DNA of 64,000 bases from Hemicordylus capensis. Taxonomy: Eukaryota; Chordata; Lepidosauria; Squamata; Cordylidae. A model generated the notes under the pieces. That model worked only from the letters and a program-made list of their open reading frames with translations. It did no database searches and was not told the origin of the DNA. A program made the translations under genes and the position numbers. Positions 8,472-18,942 of the stretch are shown in pieces. The stretch is taken from the NCBI RefSeq assembly GCF_027244095.1, contig NC_069659.1, positions 332,395,250 to 332,459,249 on the forward strand. The letters run 5' to 3'. Numbering within the stretch: position 1 is the stretch's first letter; each line of letters begins with the position of its first letter.

Positions 8472-11400
8472 TCACTGTTTTTTTGGGCAAAGGATGGATC
8501 TTTTTGCTATGTCGTGGATGTTCCGCACTTGTATTTTTTCTCCGAAAATTTCTTTCACGATATCTGTTCTGCATATGATGCTTGATGGGATCTCAATGAT
8601 GTTTTCTTGTAATCCCTCAATGTGTGGTGTCTCTCCATTGCCTACTGTGATTAGCCACTTACTGAATTCTGGGTCTTTTGATCTTATATTGTTGTGAAGT
8701 CTCAGGATCTTGAATGTGTTCCACAGTGTATTGTTTTTTATGCAGGCCTCTACAATATGGGTTTGGGTCCCATGCGGTACTACGGGAAGTGTCTGTCGGA
8801 AATCTCCTCCAAGTAAAAAAAGCTTACCACCCATGGGTTTGTTGTTCTCCATGATTTCCTTCATCAGTTTGTCTACTGTTGTTATTGCTTGAGTGGGTGC
8901 CATCGTTGACTCATCCCAAATGATTATTCTGGCTTTTTTGATGTTGTTTGCATCTTGGGAATTGAGGCGCATGTTAGACACGGAGTTTTCCAGTATTGGT
9001 ACTGGCAGTTTGAATTGTGAGTGATATGTTCTGCCTCCTTGTAGAAGGTTGGCTGCTATCCCTGTGGAGGCTACAGGGAGCGCGAGTTCATTCTGGCCAC
9101 GAATTGTGTTGAGGATGGTTTTGTATAAGTATGTCTTTCCACTGCCTCCTGGTCCATCCAAAAAAAAGCAGCGGTGTTCAAGCTCATTGTTTTGGCTAGC
9201 TGTTAAAATTTCTTCCATGGCTGCTCTTTGGTCATCATTGAAGGTTGTTGACATATGTTTTGCTGTTTGGTTTTCATAGGCTTGGTCGTATGTTTCTGTA
9301 AGGTGCTCGGTATTATGCTTGTTGTATGTCAGGCTGTAGTCTGTGCATCTCTTTCCATGGAGTGTTAAAATTTTTCCAATTTCCTGCAGGGCGAGGTCAC
9401 GGCAGACTGTGCATTCTTTATTGTGTTGTAGATGTTTATGGGCATAATCCTCGATGAGGTAGTCTTCATATTTTGTAAATAGCTCCTGCATGTTTTGGAG
9501 GGATGCAAAGACACAGATGTAGGCGAAGAGTTCTCTGATTTGCGTGGGCATGTTGTACTGTGCTGCGTCTTCAAGTGTGCTGTCCCACACTGTTTCATCG
9601 TTTATGAGTCCTCTTGCTTTTGCTGCTTCTTGGAAAGTTGGGTATTCTTTTCCATCCACGCTTCTGAGGTTTCCATAGGATGTTGCTCCTGACACATGCA
9701 GCAGTAGGAGGCGCAGGCAATAGCGCTCCTGGTCTGTTTGTAAATTTGCAGAATACATTCTGCCAATCATTTTTTCTGCCCCACGCTGTCTAATTTTCCA
9801 TGTGCTGTTTGCTTTGTCAAAGACATAATATACTGGGATGTCTGTGTATAATATGTGTCTTGCCTTCTCATCTTGCTGGTTTAATTTGAACCATGCTGTC
9901 AGTTGTGTTTCACGGCTTGCTGCTCTGTCGGTTGCTGCGCCAATGTCTTCTGGGTTGAAAATTACTGCTTGTTCGTCTGGGAGATGCACTGGCAGTCTTT
10001 GTACTGTATGGGATTGGTAATGCATCTCGAATCCATTTAGTCGCCATGCTGCCTCTGGCGTGCTGACATACCTTGCATCCATGTAGGTTGTGATCTCATC
10101 ATGGTTCAAAGTGTCTGGTTCTAGGATTTCCACTTTTGCGCAATCATGGCCTTTGTATACATATTTGAATAGGTATTTGACACTTCTGACTGATGCACAG
10201 ACTTCGACATTGATGTGGCAGTTATACCTTAGGGTCAGAAATGGATTATAGGGCACAACCCATCTGTTATCTATTGGTTTTCCTCTCTGTGTTTTGCTGT
10301 TTCCAGAGTTTCTTCTTCTGTATTTGGGGTATCCATTGATGTTTGCAATAGTCTGGTCTTGGTACTCTTTTGGGAATTCTTTTGTACATTTTTCATTCGA
10401 CATACATGGCGAATGTCGATTGTGAGTACCACATGGACCGTGGATCATATGCTTTGTTACTATTGCATGCAGACGTGGTGTTGTTTCAATGTTCGGGATT
10501 TCTGCAGATACTATGTTATCGATGGATGTTTCAGTCTTTGGCTTATAGTGTTCAGTTAGGATGAGCAATATGTGGGCATGTGGCAAGCCTCTTTTTTGGA
10601 ACTCTATGACATATACAATGGCTGTTGGTGGGCCAAATATATGGTTTTTGCAGATGCCTTCAATTAGGGATCTAAGTTTCAGGTGAAAGACTCTTGCCAC
10701 TATATCTGGTCTTGCTGCAGCATTTTGGCCCTGTTCTAGGTTGTCTTCTATTTCATTCCACTTTGGGTTGCATGTCATTGTAATGAAGAGGTCTGGTTTT
10801 CCGTATTTTCTGACAATAGCCATGGCATCCTGATAGTTCTGTAGCATATTTCTGGGGCTACCTGCAAATGAGGACGGCAAAATAAATGTCTTTCCTGGGA
10901 GTTGGCCTGTTGTATTGGCTGTTTCGTTTAAGTGGTCCATCAATCCTGAGTATTTTTCAACTCGCAATTTTGGTTGATTGTGTCGGATGAAATTGAGTCT
11001 ATTGGCCTCTGTTTTTACATATGCATCAACCATGTATTGCTGCGTTAGGCGGCCTGCATTTAGGAAGGCGTTAAAGTTGTCTCTGATGGATAAACGGTGG
11101 CCATAGTACTGCATCTGGGTGACTCGTACTCTCGGTGAACATGGTTGCTTTGATAAATTCTTTAAGGCTTGTGGCCTCAGTTGTAAAGGTATGTCTATCC
11201 CCCAGCTTTGTTCTCCATTGGGGAATAGTAATGGGTATACCATGGGTTCTAGGTTGGGATCGAGGACACTTATTCTTTGTGTAATGTTATGGTCTGGGTT
11301 GCCTGCTCTAGGTTTACAGTGAATTAGTAGGTCTCTTTCCAGTGGTGGCTCTCCGTCATTGTTTTTGAATATAAATGCGACCTCATTATGCTGGGGTGCA

Positions 11401-12140
11401 TTGTAACGTCTTTGGTCATTTTCTCGGTCTTGGACCATGGTCATGGTTACTTCCCTAAGTGCTTCGCCTGTCTGTTCTGCGTCCTCTTGGCACTCTGTTT
11501 CTACTTGGTGTAGCATCTTGCAAGCCTCAGCAAAGGGATTGTTTTTTGCAAAATGTGTACTTAGAGCTTGCATAAGTTGTGGGTTGATTTTTGTGTTGGA
11601 TTTATTATGTAATCTTCTTTCTGCGGCCTCTGTGGGGTCTAAGATGTATAGTTGCGCATATTGTCTGTCTTGGCCCTGCTGTGGGTGCAGTGTGCCTGCT
11701 CGGTGGCAAATTGTGCCGTGTATTCGGAAGCAGTACGGCCCGTGGCCTGGTGGTGGCACTATGTTTGCTCCCATGGAGGCAAATGCTAGTGCACTGTTTA
11801 TAGATCGGACATTCTCCATGAAGTTCTTGCTGTTTTCATGTTGTCCCGTCATCAGGTGCTGGATGAGCGGGTCGGTTTTAATAGGGGCAAGGGTCACTTT
11901 TCCCTTTGAGCAGCACTGTGTGAATTTCCGGTCTGTGGGTCTTTTTCCTTTGAAATGTTTTGCATTGCAGAATTCACATCTCTGGTCTAAATGTCCACAT
12001 GTGTGTGGTTGGATGTTGTCTTCCGGGATGTTTGCTGTGTTGTTTATTGGTTTTGTTGTGTTTATTGCTGCACATATCAGTTGTTGTTGTTGTTGTTTAT
12101 GTTGGCTTGGGGCTTTTATTTCTTTTCTCTGTTTTTTTTT
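8472..12140 (-). CDS. Helitron RepHel: zinc-ligand, HUH/Y2 Rep and helicase
   Basis: The main Helitron frame. A GTG at 11,897 gives 1,141 codons, but the frame is open upstream to about 12,140 and there encodes a cysteine-rich part: CEFCNAKHF (11,967-11,978 encodes CEFC) followed by CC and SKGKV. Numbering from the GTG: FRIHGTICHRAG-type Helitron_like_N region at 57-90; FITMTCNP at 371-378; HUH motif H440-A-H442; Y2 motif YLFKYVYKG with tyrosines 575 and 579; Walker A GPGGSGKT at 915-922; Walker B WDES at 994-997; GGDFRQTLPVV at 1030-1040. The protein would nick, unwind and rejoin single strands in the nucleus. The frame ends early, at a run of seven A, just before the remaining helicase motifs. 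Every motif residue expected in this stretch is present. Confidence 0.95.
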   Translation of the reverse strand, partial: KKKQRKEIKAPSQHKQQQQQLICAAINTTKPINNTANIPEDNIQPHTCGHLDQRCEFCNAKHFKGKRPTDRKFTQCCSKGKVTLAPIKTDPLIQHLMTGQHENSKNFMENVRSINSALAFASMGANIVPPPGHGPYCFRIHGTICHRAGTLHPQQGQDRQYAQLYILDPTEAAERRLHNKSNTKINPQLMQALSTHFAKNNPFAEACKMLHQVETECQEDAEQTGEALREVTMTMVQDRENDQRRYNAPQHNEVAFIFKNNDGEPPLERDLLIHCKPRAGNPDHNITQRISVLDPNLEPMVYPLLFPNGEQSWGIDIPLQLRPQALKNLSKQPCSPRVRVTQMQYYGHRLSIRDNFNAFLNAGRLTQQYMVDAYVKTEANRLNFIRHNQPKLRVEKYSGLMDHLNETANTTGQLPGKTFILPSSFAGSPRNMLQNYQDAMAIVRKYGKPDLFITMTCNPKWNEIEDNLEQGQNAAARPDIVARVFHLKLRSLIEGICKNHIFGPPTAIVYVIEFQKRGLPHAHILLILTEHYKPKTETSIDNIVSAEIPNIETTPRLHAIVTKHMIHGPCGTHNRHSPCMSNEKCTKEFPKEYQDQTIANINGYPKYRRRNSGNSKTQRGKPIDNRWVVPYNPFLTLRYNCHINVEVCASVRSVKYLFKYVYKGHDCAKVEILEPDTLNHDEITTYMDARYVSTPEAAWRLNGFEMHYQSHTVQRLPVHLPDEQAVIFNPEDIGAATDRAASRETQLTAWFKLNQQDEKARHILYTDIPVYYVFDKANSTWKIRQRGAEKMIGRMYSANLQTDQERYCLRLLLLHVSGATSYGNLRSVDGKEYPTFQEAAKARGLINDETVWDSTLEDAAQYNMPTQIRELFAYICVFASLQNMQELFTKYEDYLIEDYAHKHLQHNKECTVCRDLALQEIGKILTLHGKRCTDYSLTYNKHNTEHLTETYDQAYENQTAKHMSTTFNDDQRAAMEEILTASQNNELEHRCFFLDGPGGSGKTYLYKTILNTIRGQNELALPVASTGIAANLLQGGRTYHSQFKLPVPILENSVSNMRLNSQDANNIKKARIIIWDESTMAPTQAITTVDKLMKEIMENNKPMGGKLFLLGGDFRQTLPVVPHGTQTHIVEACIKNNTLWNTFKILRLHNNIRSKDPEFSKWLITVGNGETPHIEGLQENIIEIPSSIICRTDIVKEIFGEKIQVRNIHDIAKRSILCPKKQ

Positions 12141-12866
12141 TTTCTGTCTGCGTCTTGTTTGCGTTGTAATTGTTGCTCCTCTGGAGTCTGGCTTGCTCTC
12201 TTTTCTCTTCGTCTTTGAACATTTCTTTGATGTTCTTTTTTTTTCTCCTCCATGGTTTTATGTGCTCTTCTTTGTTTCTCTCCTGAGTTTTTTTTATTTT
12301 TCAGCTGTTCTTGGTGTTCTGCTGTCTCCCTCTCTCTTTGTTGTGTGTCTATGATTTCATGTTTCCGTCTTTTGGGTTTGGGTTCTTGGTCCTCTCTCTG
12401 TGTTATGTCAGTGTTTGTGTTCTGCTCTAAATTTGGACATGTGTGTGTGGCAATGTTGTTTTTAGTTTTTATTGTTATGTCATTTGGAGATGTTGTTGTG
12501 TTGGGGTGCACTGTCCTGGTCCCCTTTTTTCAGGTTTGTTTTTTGACGTTCTAATTGTTGCTCTGCAGCAGTCTTTTGCCTTTTTCTTGCTCTTTCTGCT
12601 TCTGCGTATTGCTTTTGCTTTAGTTTTCGTTCCTCTGGACTCTGCTCTTCTCTTCTTTCTCTGTGTCTTGCCTTGGCTCTGTCCTTTCTTTTTTGAATCT
12701 CCTCATTTGATCTTGTTGCGCATTTTTGTTTTTCTCTTGTGGCCTTATTTTTTCTATGCTGCATCTGCTGCGCTATTATTTCTTCCTCTATTGTTTGGTT
12801 GGCTCTGGTTTGTTTTGGTTCTTGTGGTTTGACATGTTTGTCCTGTTTCTGGTTTTTGTTGGCCAT
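12116..12866 (-). CDS. Helitron N-terminal charged region, in two frames
   Basis: From ATG at 12,866 the frame reads 128 residues (MANKNQKQDKHVKPQEPKQ onward) and stops at 12,480. A second frame continues from about 12,525 to 12,116, ending just before the zinc-ligand part of the main frame. Both halves are rich in Arg, Lys, Glu and Gln with recurring SPEERKLKQKQ and TPEEQQLQRKQ units, likely helical or coiled-coil. Comparable charged repeats occur at the N terminus of other animal Helitron proteins. The frames change near an A6G4 run (about 12,525) and at an A12 run (about 12,132-12,143). The ATG is the most likely translation start because no open frame of similar composition continues upstream. 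Confidence 0.75.
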
Positions 12867-14461
12867 ATTTGTTCTTTTTTGCTGGATTTTGTGTATTTTA
12901 TATTTGGCTTATGTGTAAATTTTCTTTCTGGGTTCTGTAATGCTTCTGCAAGATTTTATTTTATTTTATTTTATTTTATTTGCTACTTCCTTGGCTGCTG
13001 CTTTAGGCTGGTTTTTTTTTTTTAATAGGGTGGTTTTCCCTTCAGAGTTTTTTCTTGGTGTACTCAGCACAGCAGTGTCAATTTCTTTCTGTTTGGTTTT
13101 GGGGTTTTTTTTTTGTTTTTTTTATATATATAATTGTTTACTTTGTTAGTGGCTTGCCGGTAGGCAGAGTCAGTCAGGATGTTGGGGGTGGTCTGTATAT
13201 GCTATCTCTTGCCTCACCTGAGTGTGTCAAGACTGCCTTTTTCTCAGTCTTGGCAGCTTTGAGGTATTTTGGTGGAGTAGGGCTATTTGCAAGAGTTTGC
13301 AGCTCTTTCTCTTCTCTCTGCTATGTTGCTCATCTGCTGTGTGCTTATAGCACTGTAGGAGTGATCTGTTGGCGACCGTTACTCTGACAGTCGGTGGGTG
13401 CGCGTGTAAATAACGGGTTTCCCCCCCTCCCTGGCTGTGGGTGGGGGACTGGCTTTGATTGGTTTGTTTTTATTGGGCGGGGGATGTGGGGACCGCCAGT
13501 GGCCGCTGCTCTATTTAGTGTATATCTTTTGCGTTGTGTTGTATGTGTGTAGGGTATTGTGCTTTGTGTCACTATTTGTTTTGATTTGATTTATTGGGGT
13601 TGTGGTGTAGTGCTTGATGTAACTTTATTTATTTATTTTTTGGTTCCCGGAGCTGTTCGTGAAGAGGAAGTGAGGAGCTTGTGAAAAGAGTTCCTCTCTA
13701 TGAGTTGCTGCTGCCCAGTCTGTTGCAATGGATGTGAATGACGCAATAGGCGTCCTTCGTGTCCATACCGGCAGTCTAGGCAGAGGCTTACCACAGGGAG
13801 GAGCTCTTTCTGTAAGCTCTTCCCTTCTTCTTGGAGGTTGTCTGTTTGTTTGCTCGGTGCAGTGGGTAAGTTGGGTTTCGGCAGCTGGTTGGGCGGGAGG
13901 GCGATAGGCGGGGGCGATGCAGTTTGCAAGGGGTTTTTGATCCTTAACCTGTGGGGGGGGAAGCGGGGGAGTTGATTTTCGGCACCTTGGAGGACGAGTG
14001 TGCGAGGACTATTCCTCTGGTGCATCTTGTTTTGTTTAGCGTGGCAGGTCTCATTGGCGGCTTCGCCGCCCTCTCGCCCGGCTTCCCCGCTCTTCTTCTG
14101 TTAATTGGCCGCCTTCCCCATCCTCCTTTTTGTTTTGTTCGGCTTCCCCGTCCTTATTTTTGGTTTTTCCCCGTCGCCATTGCTCCTGGCGTATTTGGGG
14201 CGCCTGCCTCTGGCCGTCTCGGTGTTGCCCGGATTTCCCGTCCTACTCATTGTTTATGCCCTGCCGCCATTGCTCCAGGCGTTTACGGGGTGGCCGTCTC
14301 TGGCCGTTTGGCGTTGTTTCGGCCGTGCTGTTAGTGGCCGAGGCGGCGGCAGAGCTCCCCTCCACAGAACACCAGGCTTGGTGCTCCCCTCCGCCGCTCA
14401 CCCGGCTTCTTCTGGGCGGCCGTTTTTTGGGCGTCCAAGATGTCCGCCGGGTGCTGGCGGT
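12867..14461 (-). promoter_or_regulatory. Helitron 5' non-coding region with GC-rich block
   Basis: Between the ATG and the 5' end lie 1.7 kb with no convincing ORF. The first kilobase is T-rich on the plus strand. From about 13,850 to 14,460 the sequence becomes GC- and CpG-rich. A direct repeat is visible: 'gccattgctcctggcgt' at 14,176 and 'gccattgctccaggcgt' at 14,262, each followed by a 'tctggccgt' word. The promoter of the element should lie here; no TATA box can be assigned with confidence. Confidence 0.5.
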
Positions 14462-14527
14462 CGTGTCTCCCTTGCCCTGTTCTGGGCCTGCGCTTCGCGC
14501 AGGCGCAGAACAGGGCAGGGAGGCACG
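14462..14527. repeat. Long hairpin near the Helitron 5' end
   Basis: Arms of about 31 bp ('ttgccctgttctgggcctgcgc' type against 'gcgcaggcgcagaacagggc') separated by only a few bases. There are very few mismatches, so it could form a stable GC-rich stem in single-stranded DNA. Confidence 0.9.
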
Positions 14528-14534
14528 AACACAC

Positions 14535-14566
14535 GCTTGGTGCCCGTCCACGGACGGACACCAAGC
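14535..14566. repeat. Subterminal hairpin, 16 nt from the Helitron 5' end
   Basis: 'gcttggtgcccgtcc' pairs with 'ggacggacaccaagc'. It sits immediately inside the TC terminus. Helitrons are known for a 3' hairpin, so a 5' one is less expected. Confidence 0.85.
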
Positions 14567-14582
14567 CTTTTATTAGAGAGGA

Positions 14583-14653
14583 TGTCTTTTTATATTGTGT
14601 TTCTTCTTGAAGAAATCCTTGGACAATTAGTCTTAACAAAAAATGCACATTAG

Positions 14654-14694
<41 letters not shown>

Positions 14695-17494
14695 CATTTG
14701 TATGTGTGTCTATATACAGGTATGTAAGAGAGGGAGAGTGTGATGAGGGGATTTGATGTGTATTTACTAAGGTTTCTTTAAAGTTTTTACTTTCTAATTT
14801 CTCAACAGGCTCTTGTTACACTACCACCATATGGTCTCTATATAATCAGAACTTTCTTTATAGGGGTCTTCAGGTTTGGTAATGCAGTGATGTAGGTGTG
14901 GAGGTACAGACAAAGACATGTTCCTTTTATTTTTCAGAAAAAAATAAAGATTTATTAATTTACAGATTCTGAGGTTTTCTTGTTTCACTACTTAATAAGT
15001 CAGCTAGTTCTCTTGCTTGGTTTCTTTGATAGTATAATTTACTTTCAGTTCCTTCTGGTATAGACACTTCTATGGATCTTGTTTTACACTCCCCCCCCCC
15101 GCCCCCAGAGCTCATATATTAGAATTACATCTATGTTTATTTTTATGTAACCTTCCCTGGTTCTCCTTAAACCAGACTTCTCCCTGGCTGCATCTCAGAC
15201 ACACACTCTCTGGCCTCATTTACACATAACACGAATCTAGAGGTGGAGGGATCTCCAGTTTCAAAAAATGTTTGTCCAAATGTGCGCAGCTGCAGTTTTG
15301 TCAAAAAATTGACCCGAGGTTCCCCTTCCGGACTGCAGAGAGGGAGCTCTACTGAACATCCAAATTTGGACAGGGGAGCAGGGGGAGCAGTACCACATGT
15401 CTATTGGACCATTGATTCTGTGTTACATCCAGAGGCAGCCATTATGTCTTCACAGTACACCTGCCAGGTACAAATACCATTTTCATGAGTCCTGGATTTA
15501 TAACAAGTTCATTTCCAAGGAACCTCTTTAAACCCCTATTCCTCTTTAAACTTATTTCACTCACAACCCAACCCGATTCTTGTTACCTCCAGCCCCCTTA
15601 CTAGCCTGTCTGACAGATGCTTTCACTCTGTGAAGCTTCAGCTCCAACTGACATTTTCTAGCTGAATTCCAACTGTTCTGACTGCTCTCCCCACTAGAGG
15701 TTTCCCAGACTCAGCTGCAGGACTTGTCCCTGCCAACTAGACTTAGGCCACATTTGCACATAATGTGAAACTGGAGGTTGCCGAAACCGCAGTTAATTAT
15801 TCAAACTGTGAATTGCATAACAAACGTTCATCCAACCACAGTCCAGCAACATCCATTTTCAAGGCAGGAGAGCCCCTCTTCCTGGTCTGCTGAGCCTGCA
15901 TCCCAGCAAGCTCTGTAGTGCTTGCATCACCAGACTGTGGGGAAGCCATCAGAACATCTCCAGGGTGGCAGCCATTGGCCATGATCTTAAAGGGGGTGTG
16001 CCGAGCACAATCATGCCTTTTCAGTATGGTCTGCCCACCCTTTGCAGGGGAAAGGCATTTAAATCCCTCTAAATGCCATGTCATGCAAGCCCTTCTTCCG
16101 CTAGCGATTGCACCGCCACCCTTAAAATAAAACTGTCCCAAAATAAAACTGTCTTGTACAAACACAATTTCTTGTGGGGGGCACTATTTTTCTGTTGCTG
16201 GAAATTGGGCCTCCCCTCTCCCCTGATTCCCTGCAGCAGCAGATATGCATACAGTCAACAAAGGTTCGAACCCAGGAAATTTGAATGAGAGTAAAGTTCT
16301 GTCCCAATGGACAGCATCAGAATCTCCTTGGGGTGTGTAGAAGGCTTCCCTGGAGAGGAGGGGCCAGAGTGTGGTTTGGTCTCCCCGCTCTGCCAGGGTG
16401 AGGTATTGCAAGAGCATCCTTGGTCAGAGTGGGCCAGATACCAGATTCTTTTGCCCTCCCTCATATACATATCCCCTACTAGGAAGTCATCATGTTCCCT
16501 TCCCTTTCTTAACAGGCAACAAAAGCAAAAAAGAAAAAAGATGGACATGTTCAAATGGGCAGATGGGCTAGCAGAGGGCATGCTTTGACTGCTTCTTCAC
16601 AGCAGTTGCCAAGACAGGGAGAGCTGTTGCCAGGGTACCCATCCCCCAGCTTGCTTTTATAGAGCAACCTGGCTGGGCGGCACCCACTGTCTGGCCCACA
16701 TGCGTGTCTCCATAGTCTGACAATCTCATGCAAGAGTGGTCCGTGGGAAAAGAGATGTCATTGCAACTTATTAGTGATTCAGCCGAACACCCCCCAGACG
16801 GTTCTTCCCATGAGTTGTGAAGGGGTATACTCATGGCCTTACACTCTCAGGAGTGAGCGGTCCTCTCAGGATCAGCATCCATCATCATCACAAAGGAACC
16901 ACTCTCTTTACTGGAGGCAATGCTGGTCCTGCTGACTGGCCCTTCTTATGTGTAAGCCTAGGGGCTGCACACGTTCCCCCAAGGGGAAAGGGCTAGCTCC
17001 CTTCTTCCCTAACATCATTGGGCCAAAACATAGAGCAGAGTCATTCAAAAATTCCTGGTTGTGGCTTCCCTTTAAATCCAGCCCCTGGTATCACTCTGGG
17101 ATGTTGCCATCCCAGTGCTCTAATGAGATTGTCCTGTTTATGTTGCCACCTCGAGGGCATGTGCTTGTGAGCATATATCTTTATTGCTTCATTTTTGAAG
17201 AGCAAAGCACATAGTGCCCATCTTGCCACCCCGTCCCCTTTCTCTCCTGATTGCCAGGAGGGAGGAACAAGGGACAGAGTAGGAAGATGGCATGCCCCTG
17301 TGTGACTTTGCCATTTGATAGCTGACAAGGTAGTGTCCCTGTTGCCAGGCAACTGCTTTGTTGAATCAGAGACAGGGGGGTCAGGCCAAGTGCTCGAAGA
17401 AGTGGCCAGCGAGAAGCGATGAAGGCATGGAGCAGGTGCATTCCCAGGCAGATCTGTGCCACCGTCTCTATGATTATGGTTCCAGAAACTGCAT
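14583..17494. other. Unassigned DNA with microsatellite and MITE-end-like words
   Basis: No gene is seen. A (TG)n run lies at 14,657-14,692 and a C tract near 15,091-15,104. Two related segments, 'ggcctcatttacacataaca' (15,211) and 'ggccacatttgcacataatg' (15,751), each followed by a 'tggaggttg/tggagggat' word, look like ends of one or two TIR elements. Positions 15,800-17,490 hold nothing I recognise; open frames are short and lack domain features. Confidence 0.35.
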
Positions 17495-17660
17495 GAAACC
17501 TCCGTTACGGTGGGCTACACCAGGCTAAGGGGAGGGCTACAATAGCAGGCTAGCTGCTTGTAAGCCACCGGGCTTGCCTGCAAGCCCAATGGTTTACATG
17601 ATCGGAAAAGTCGGGCTAAGCTCTCCTAGCCCAATTTTTTCTGATCGTGAGAAAAGCCTC
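17495..17660. repeat. GC-rich MITE family A, right-end copy
   Basis: It ends '...ctagcccaattttttctgat' then 'cgtgagaaaagcctc', the right terminus of family A. A second copy starts at the next base. Confidence 0.6.
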
Positions 17661-18040
17661 AGGCTCTTCTCATGATCTGTGAGAAGAGCCATGAGGGGGT
17701 TAGCGGGGAGAGCGAGCTTAGCCCGCTCTCCCCGCACATGAGCAGGGCAGCAGCCCTGGGTGGCCGGATTGGCCGCCCACACAACTGCTGGCTCCATGAT
17801 GGAGCTGGCGGGGCCTGGCGGGATTGGGGGCAGCATGGCCCCCGGAAGCTTCAGCATGCCCTGAGCAAGTGCAAAGGGCATGCTGGGGAGACAGCAACAC
17901 ACAAGTAAAATAAACCAGGTTTAAGGGCAGGGGTACTTTAGTGGGTTACCCGTTGAAGAACCACCAGGCTCGCAGCCGATCCCAGTGGTTCACACCATGG
18001 GAGAAAATCGGGCTAGCCTCCCCATCGTGTGAATAGTCTC
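17661..18040. mobile_element. GC-rich MITE family A, near-complete copy
   Basis: Left end 'aggctcttctcatgatctgt', right end 'catcgtgtgaatagtctc'. The interior holds the family phrases 'cccgctctccccgcac', 'ggctccatgatggagc', 'catgccctgagcaagtgca' and 'agaaccaccaggctcgcagc'. It is about 380 bp and contains no coding sequence. It abuts the previous copy end to end. Confidence 0.7.
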
Positions 18041-18942
18041 AGAATGTGGCTGTTTGTGTATGAGTTTGTGTTTTTCACAACTGGCTAGCCCCAATCATAT
18101 GGTCAATATAGCTTTCATAGATTTCTATTTCTATTTTTTATTTTTGGCCTTTGTAAAGGAAAGGCTTGCAAACATGCAACAGAACATACAAAAACGAGAC
18201 CATGAGTAGTGTATTGGGACCTGCTAGGTGCATTGTAGGATATCTGGCAGCCTGGCTTCCTCCCCGCCCCAATCACCAATCACATTGCCACCATGCCACT
18301 CATTTGGGAGCATGGACAGTGGAGTCCTGTTCAGGCCCTGATCACCTGGGAGAAGGCAGGTAGGCTCCTGCCCTCCTCCCACACTGACCTCTGTGTGTTC
18401 GTGAGAATGACCTTATTGTTTAGTAAAGGGGCAAATTCATGCTCGCGACCACAAGACCAGTTCTCCTCCCCATATTATCTATTTTGCTAATTTTGAGTCG
18501 AAATAAAACTATCCCTAGCTTCTGGAGTTTAACGGTGTTCCATTTCTTCAGTATGTATCCTGGGTTGAATTTTCAGTCAGTAATAGTAAGAATTCACCGT
18601 ATGTAGCAGTTTCTGCCCAGGATTTGGGATGAGATGTGCAGAGATACTGCTGTCTGCTGCATGCTGACATACTCGCAACGAAGCCCTAATCTGCAGTTTG
18701 CTGAACAGCCTCCTGCAGCCTCCAATTACTAGTTCAGATATTTGAAATTGGATCAGGGATGGCTTTTCTGACCAGAGGAGAGGACAATTATTTATTATTA
18801 TCATTATTTGACGTAGTCAGCCACAGAGTAGTCAGCTGTTTATATAAAAATTAGTCTACCATACTTGGTTTAATTATAGCTTGTGCTCAGAAAGGGGATA
18901 CTGATCCACAAAATTATACTTCTGTGCTTAATTTAACTAGGT
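18041..18942. other. Unassigned stretch, no gene
   Basis: No domain-bearing ORF, RNA gene or repeat with visible ends is seen. Confidence 0.3.

Larger units (their letters stand above)
7439..14582 (-). mobile_element. Full-length autonomous-type Helitron
   Basis: A rolling-circle transposon of 7,144 bp. On the minus strand it begins TCCTCTCTAATAAAAGG and ends in CTAG. It is preceded by A and followed by T, the usual Helitron insertion between A and T without target duplication. A GC-rich hairpin lies 13 nt from the 3' end. Inside are a charged N-terminal region, a zinc-ligand cluster, a HUH/Y2 Rep domain and a PIF1-type helicase. No endonuclease or OTU domain was seen, so it resembles canonical Helitrons rather than Helentrons. 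Both ends and nearly all coding sequence survive, so it is young compared with its neighbours. Three frame breaks remain. Confidence 0.95.

Noticed and set aside
11437-12354. 305-codon plus-strand frame
   Set aside because: Shadow of the Helitron gene on the other strand; Cys/Phe/Leu-rich with no domain.
13621-14025. Minus-strand frame of 130 codons as an extra Helitron gene
   Set aside because: Pro/Gln/Leu-rich without any motif; no sign of selection can be judged from one copy.
14105-14653. 182-codon plus-strand frame and overlaps in the Helitron 5' region
   Set aside because: Open because of GC richness; crosses the Helitron end and the hairpins.
14940-15740. Possible LTR-element remnant
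   Set aside because: The AT-rich polyadenylation-like stretch and C tract are suggestive, but I found no paired ends, duplication or protein remnant.
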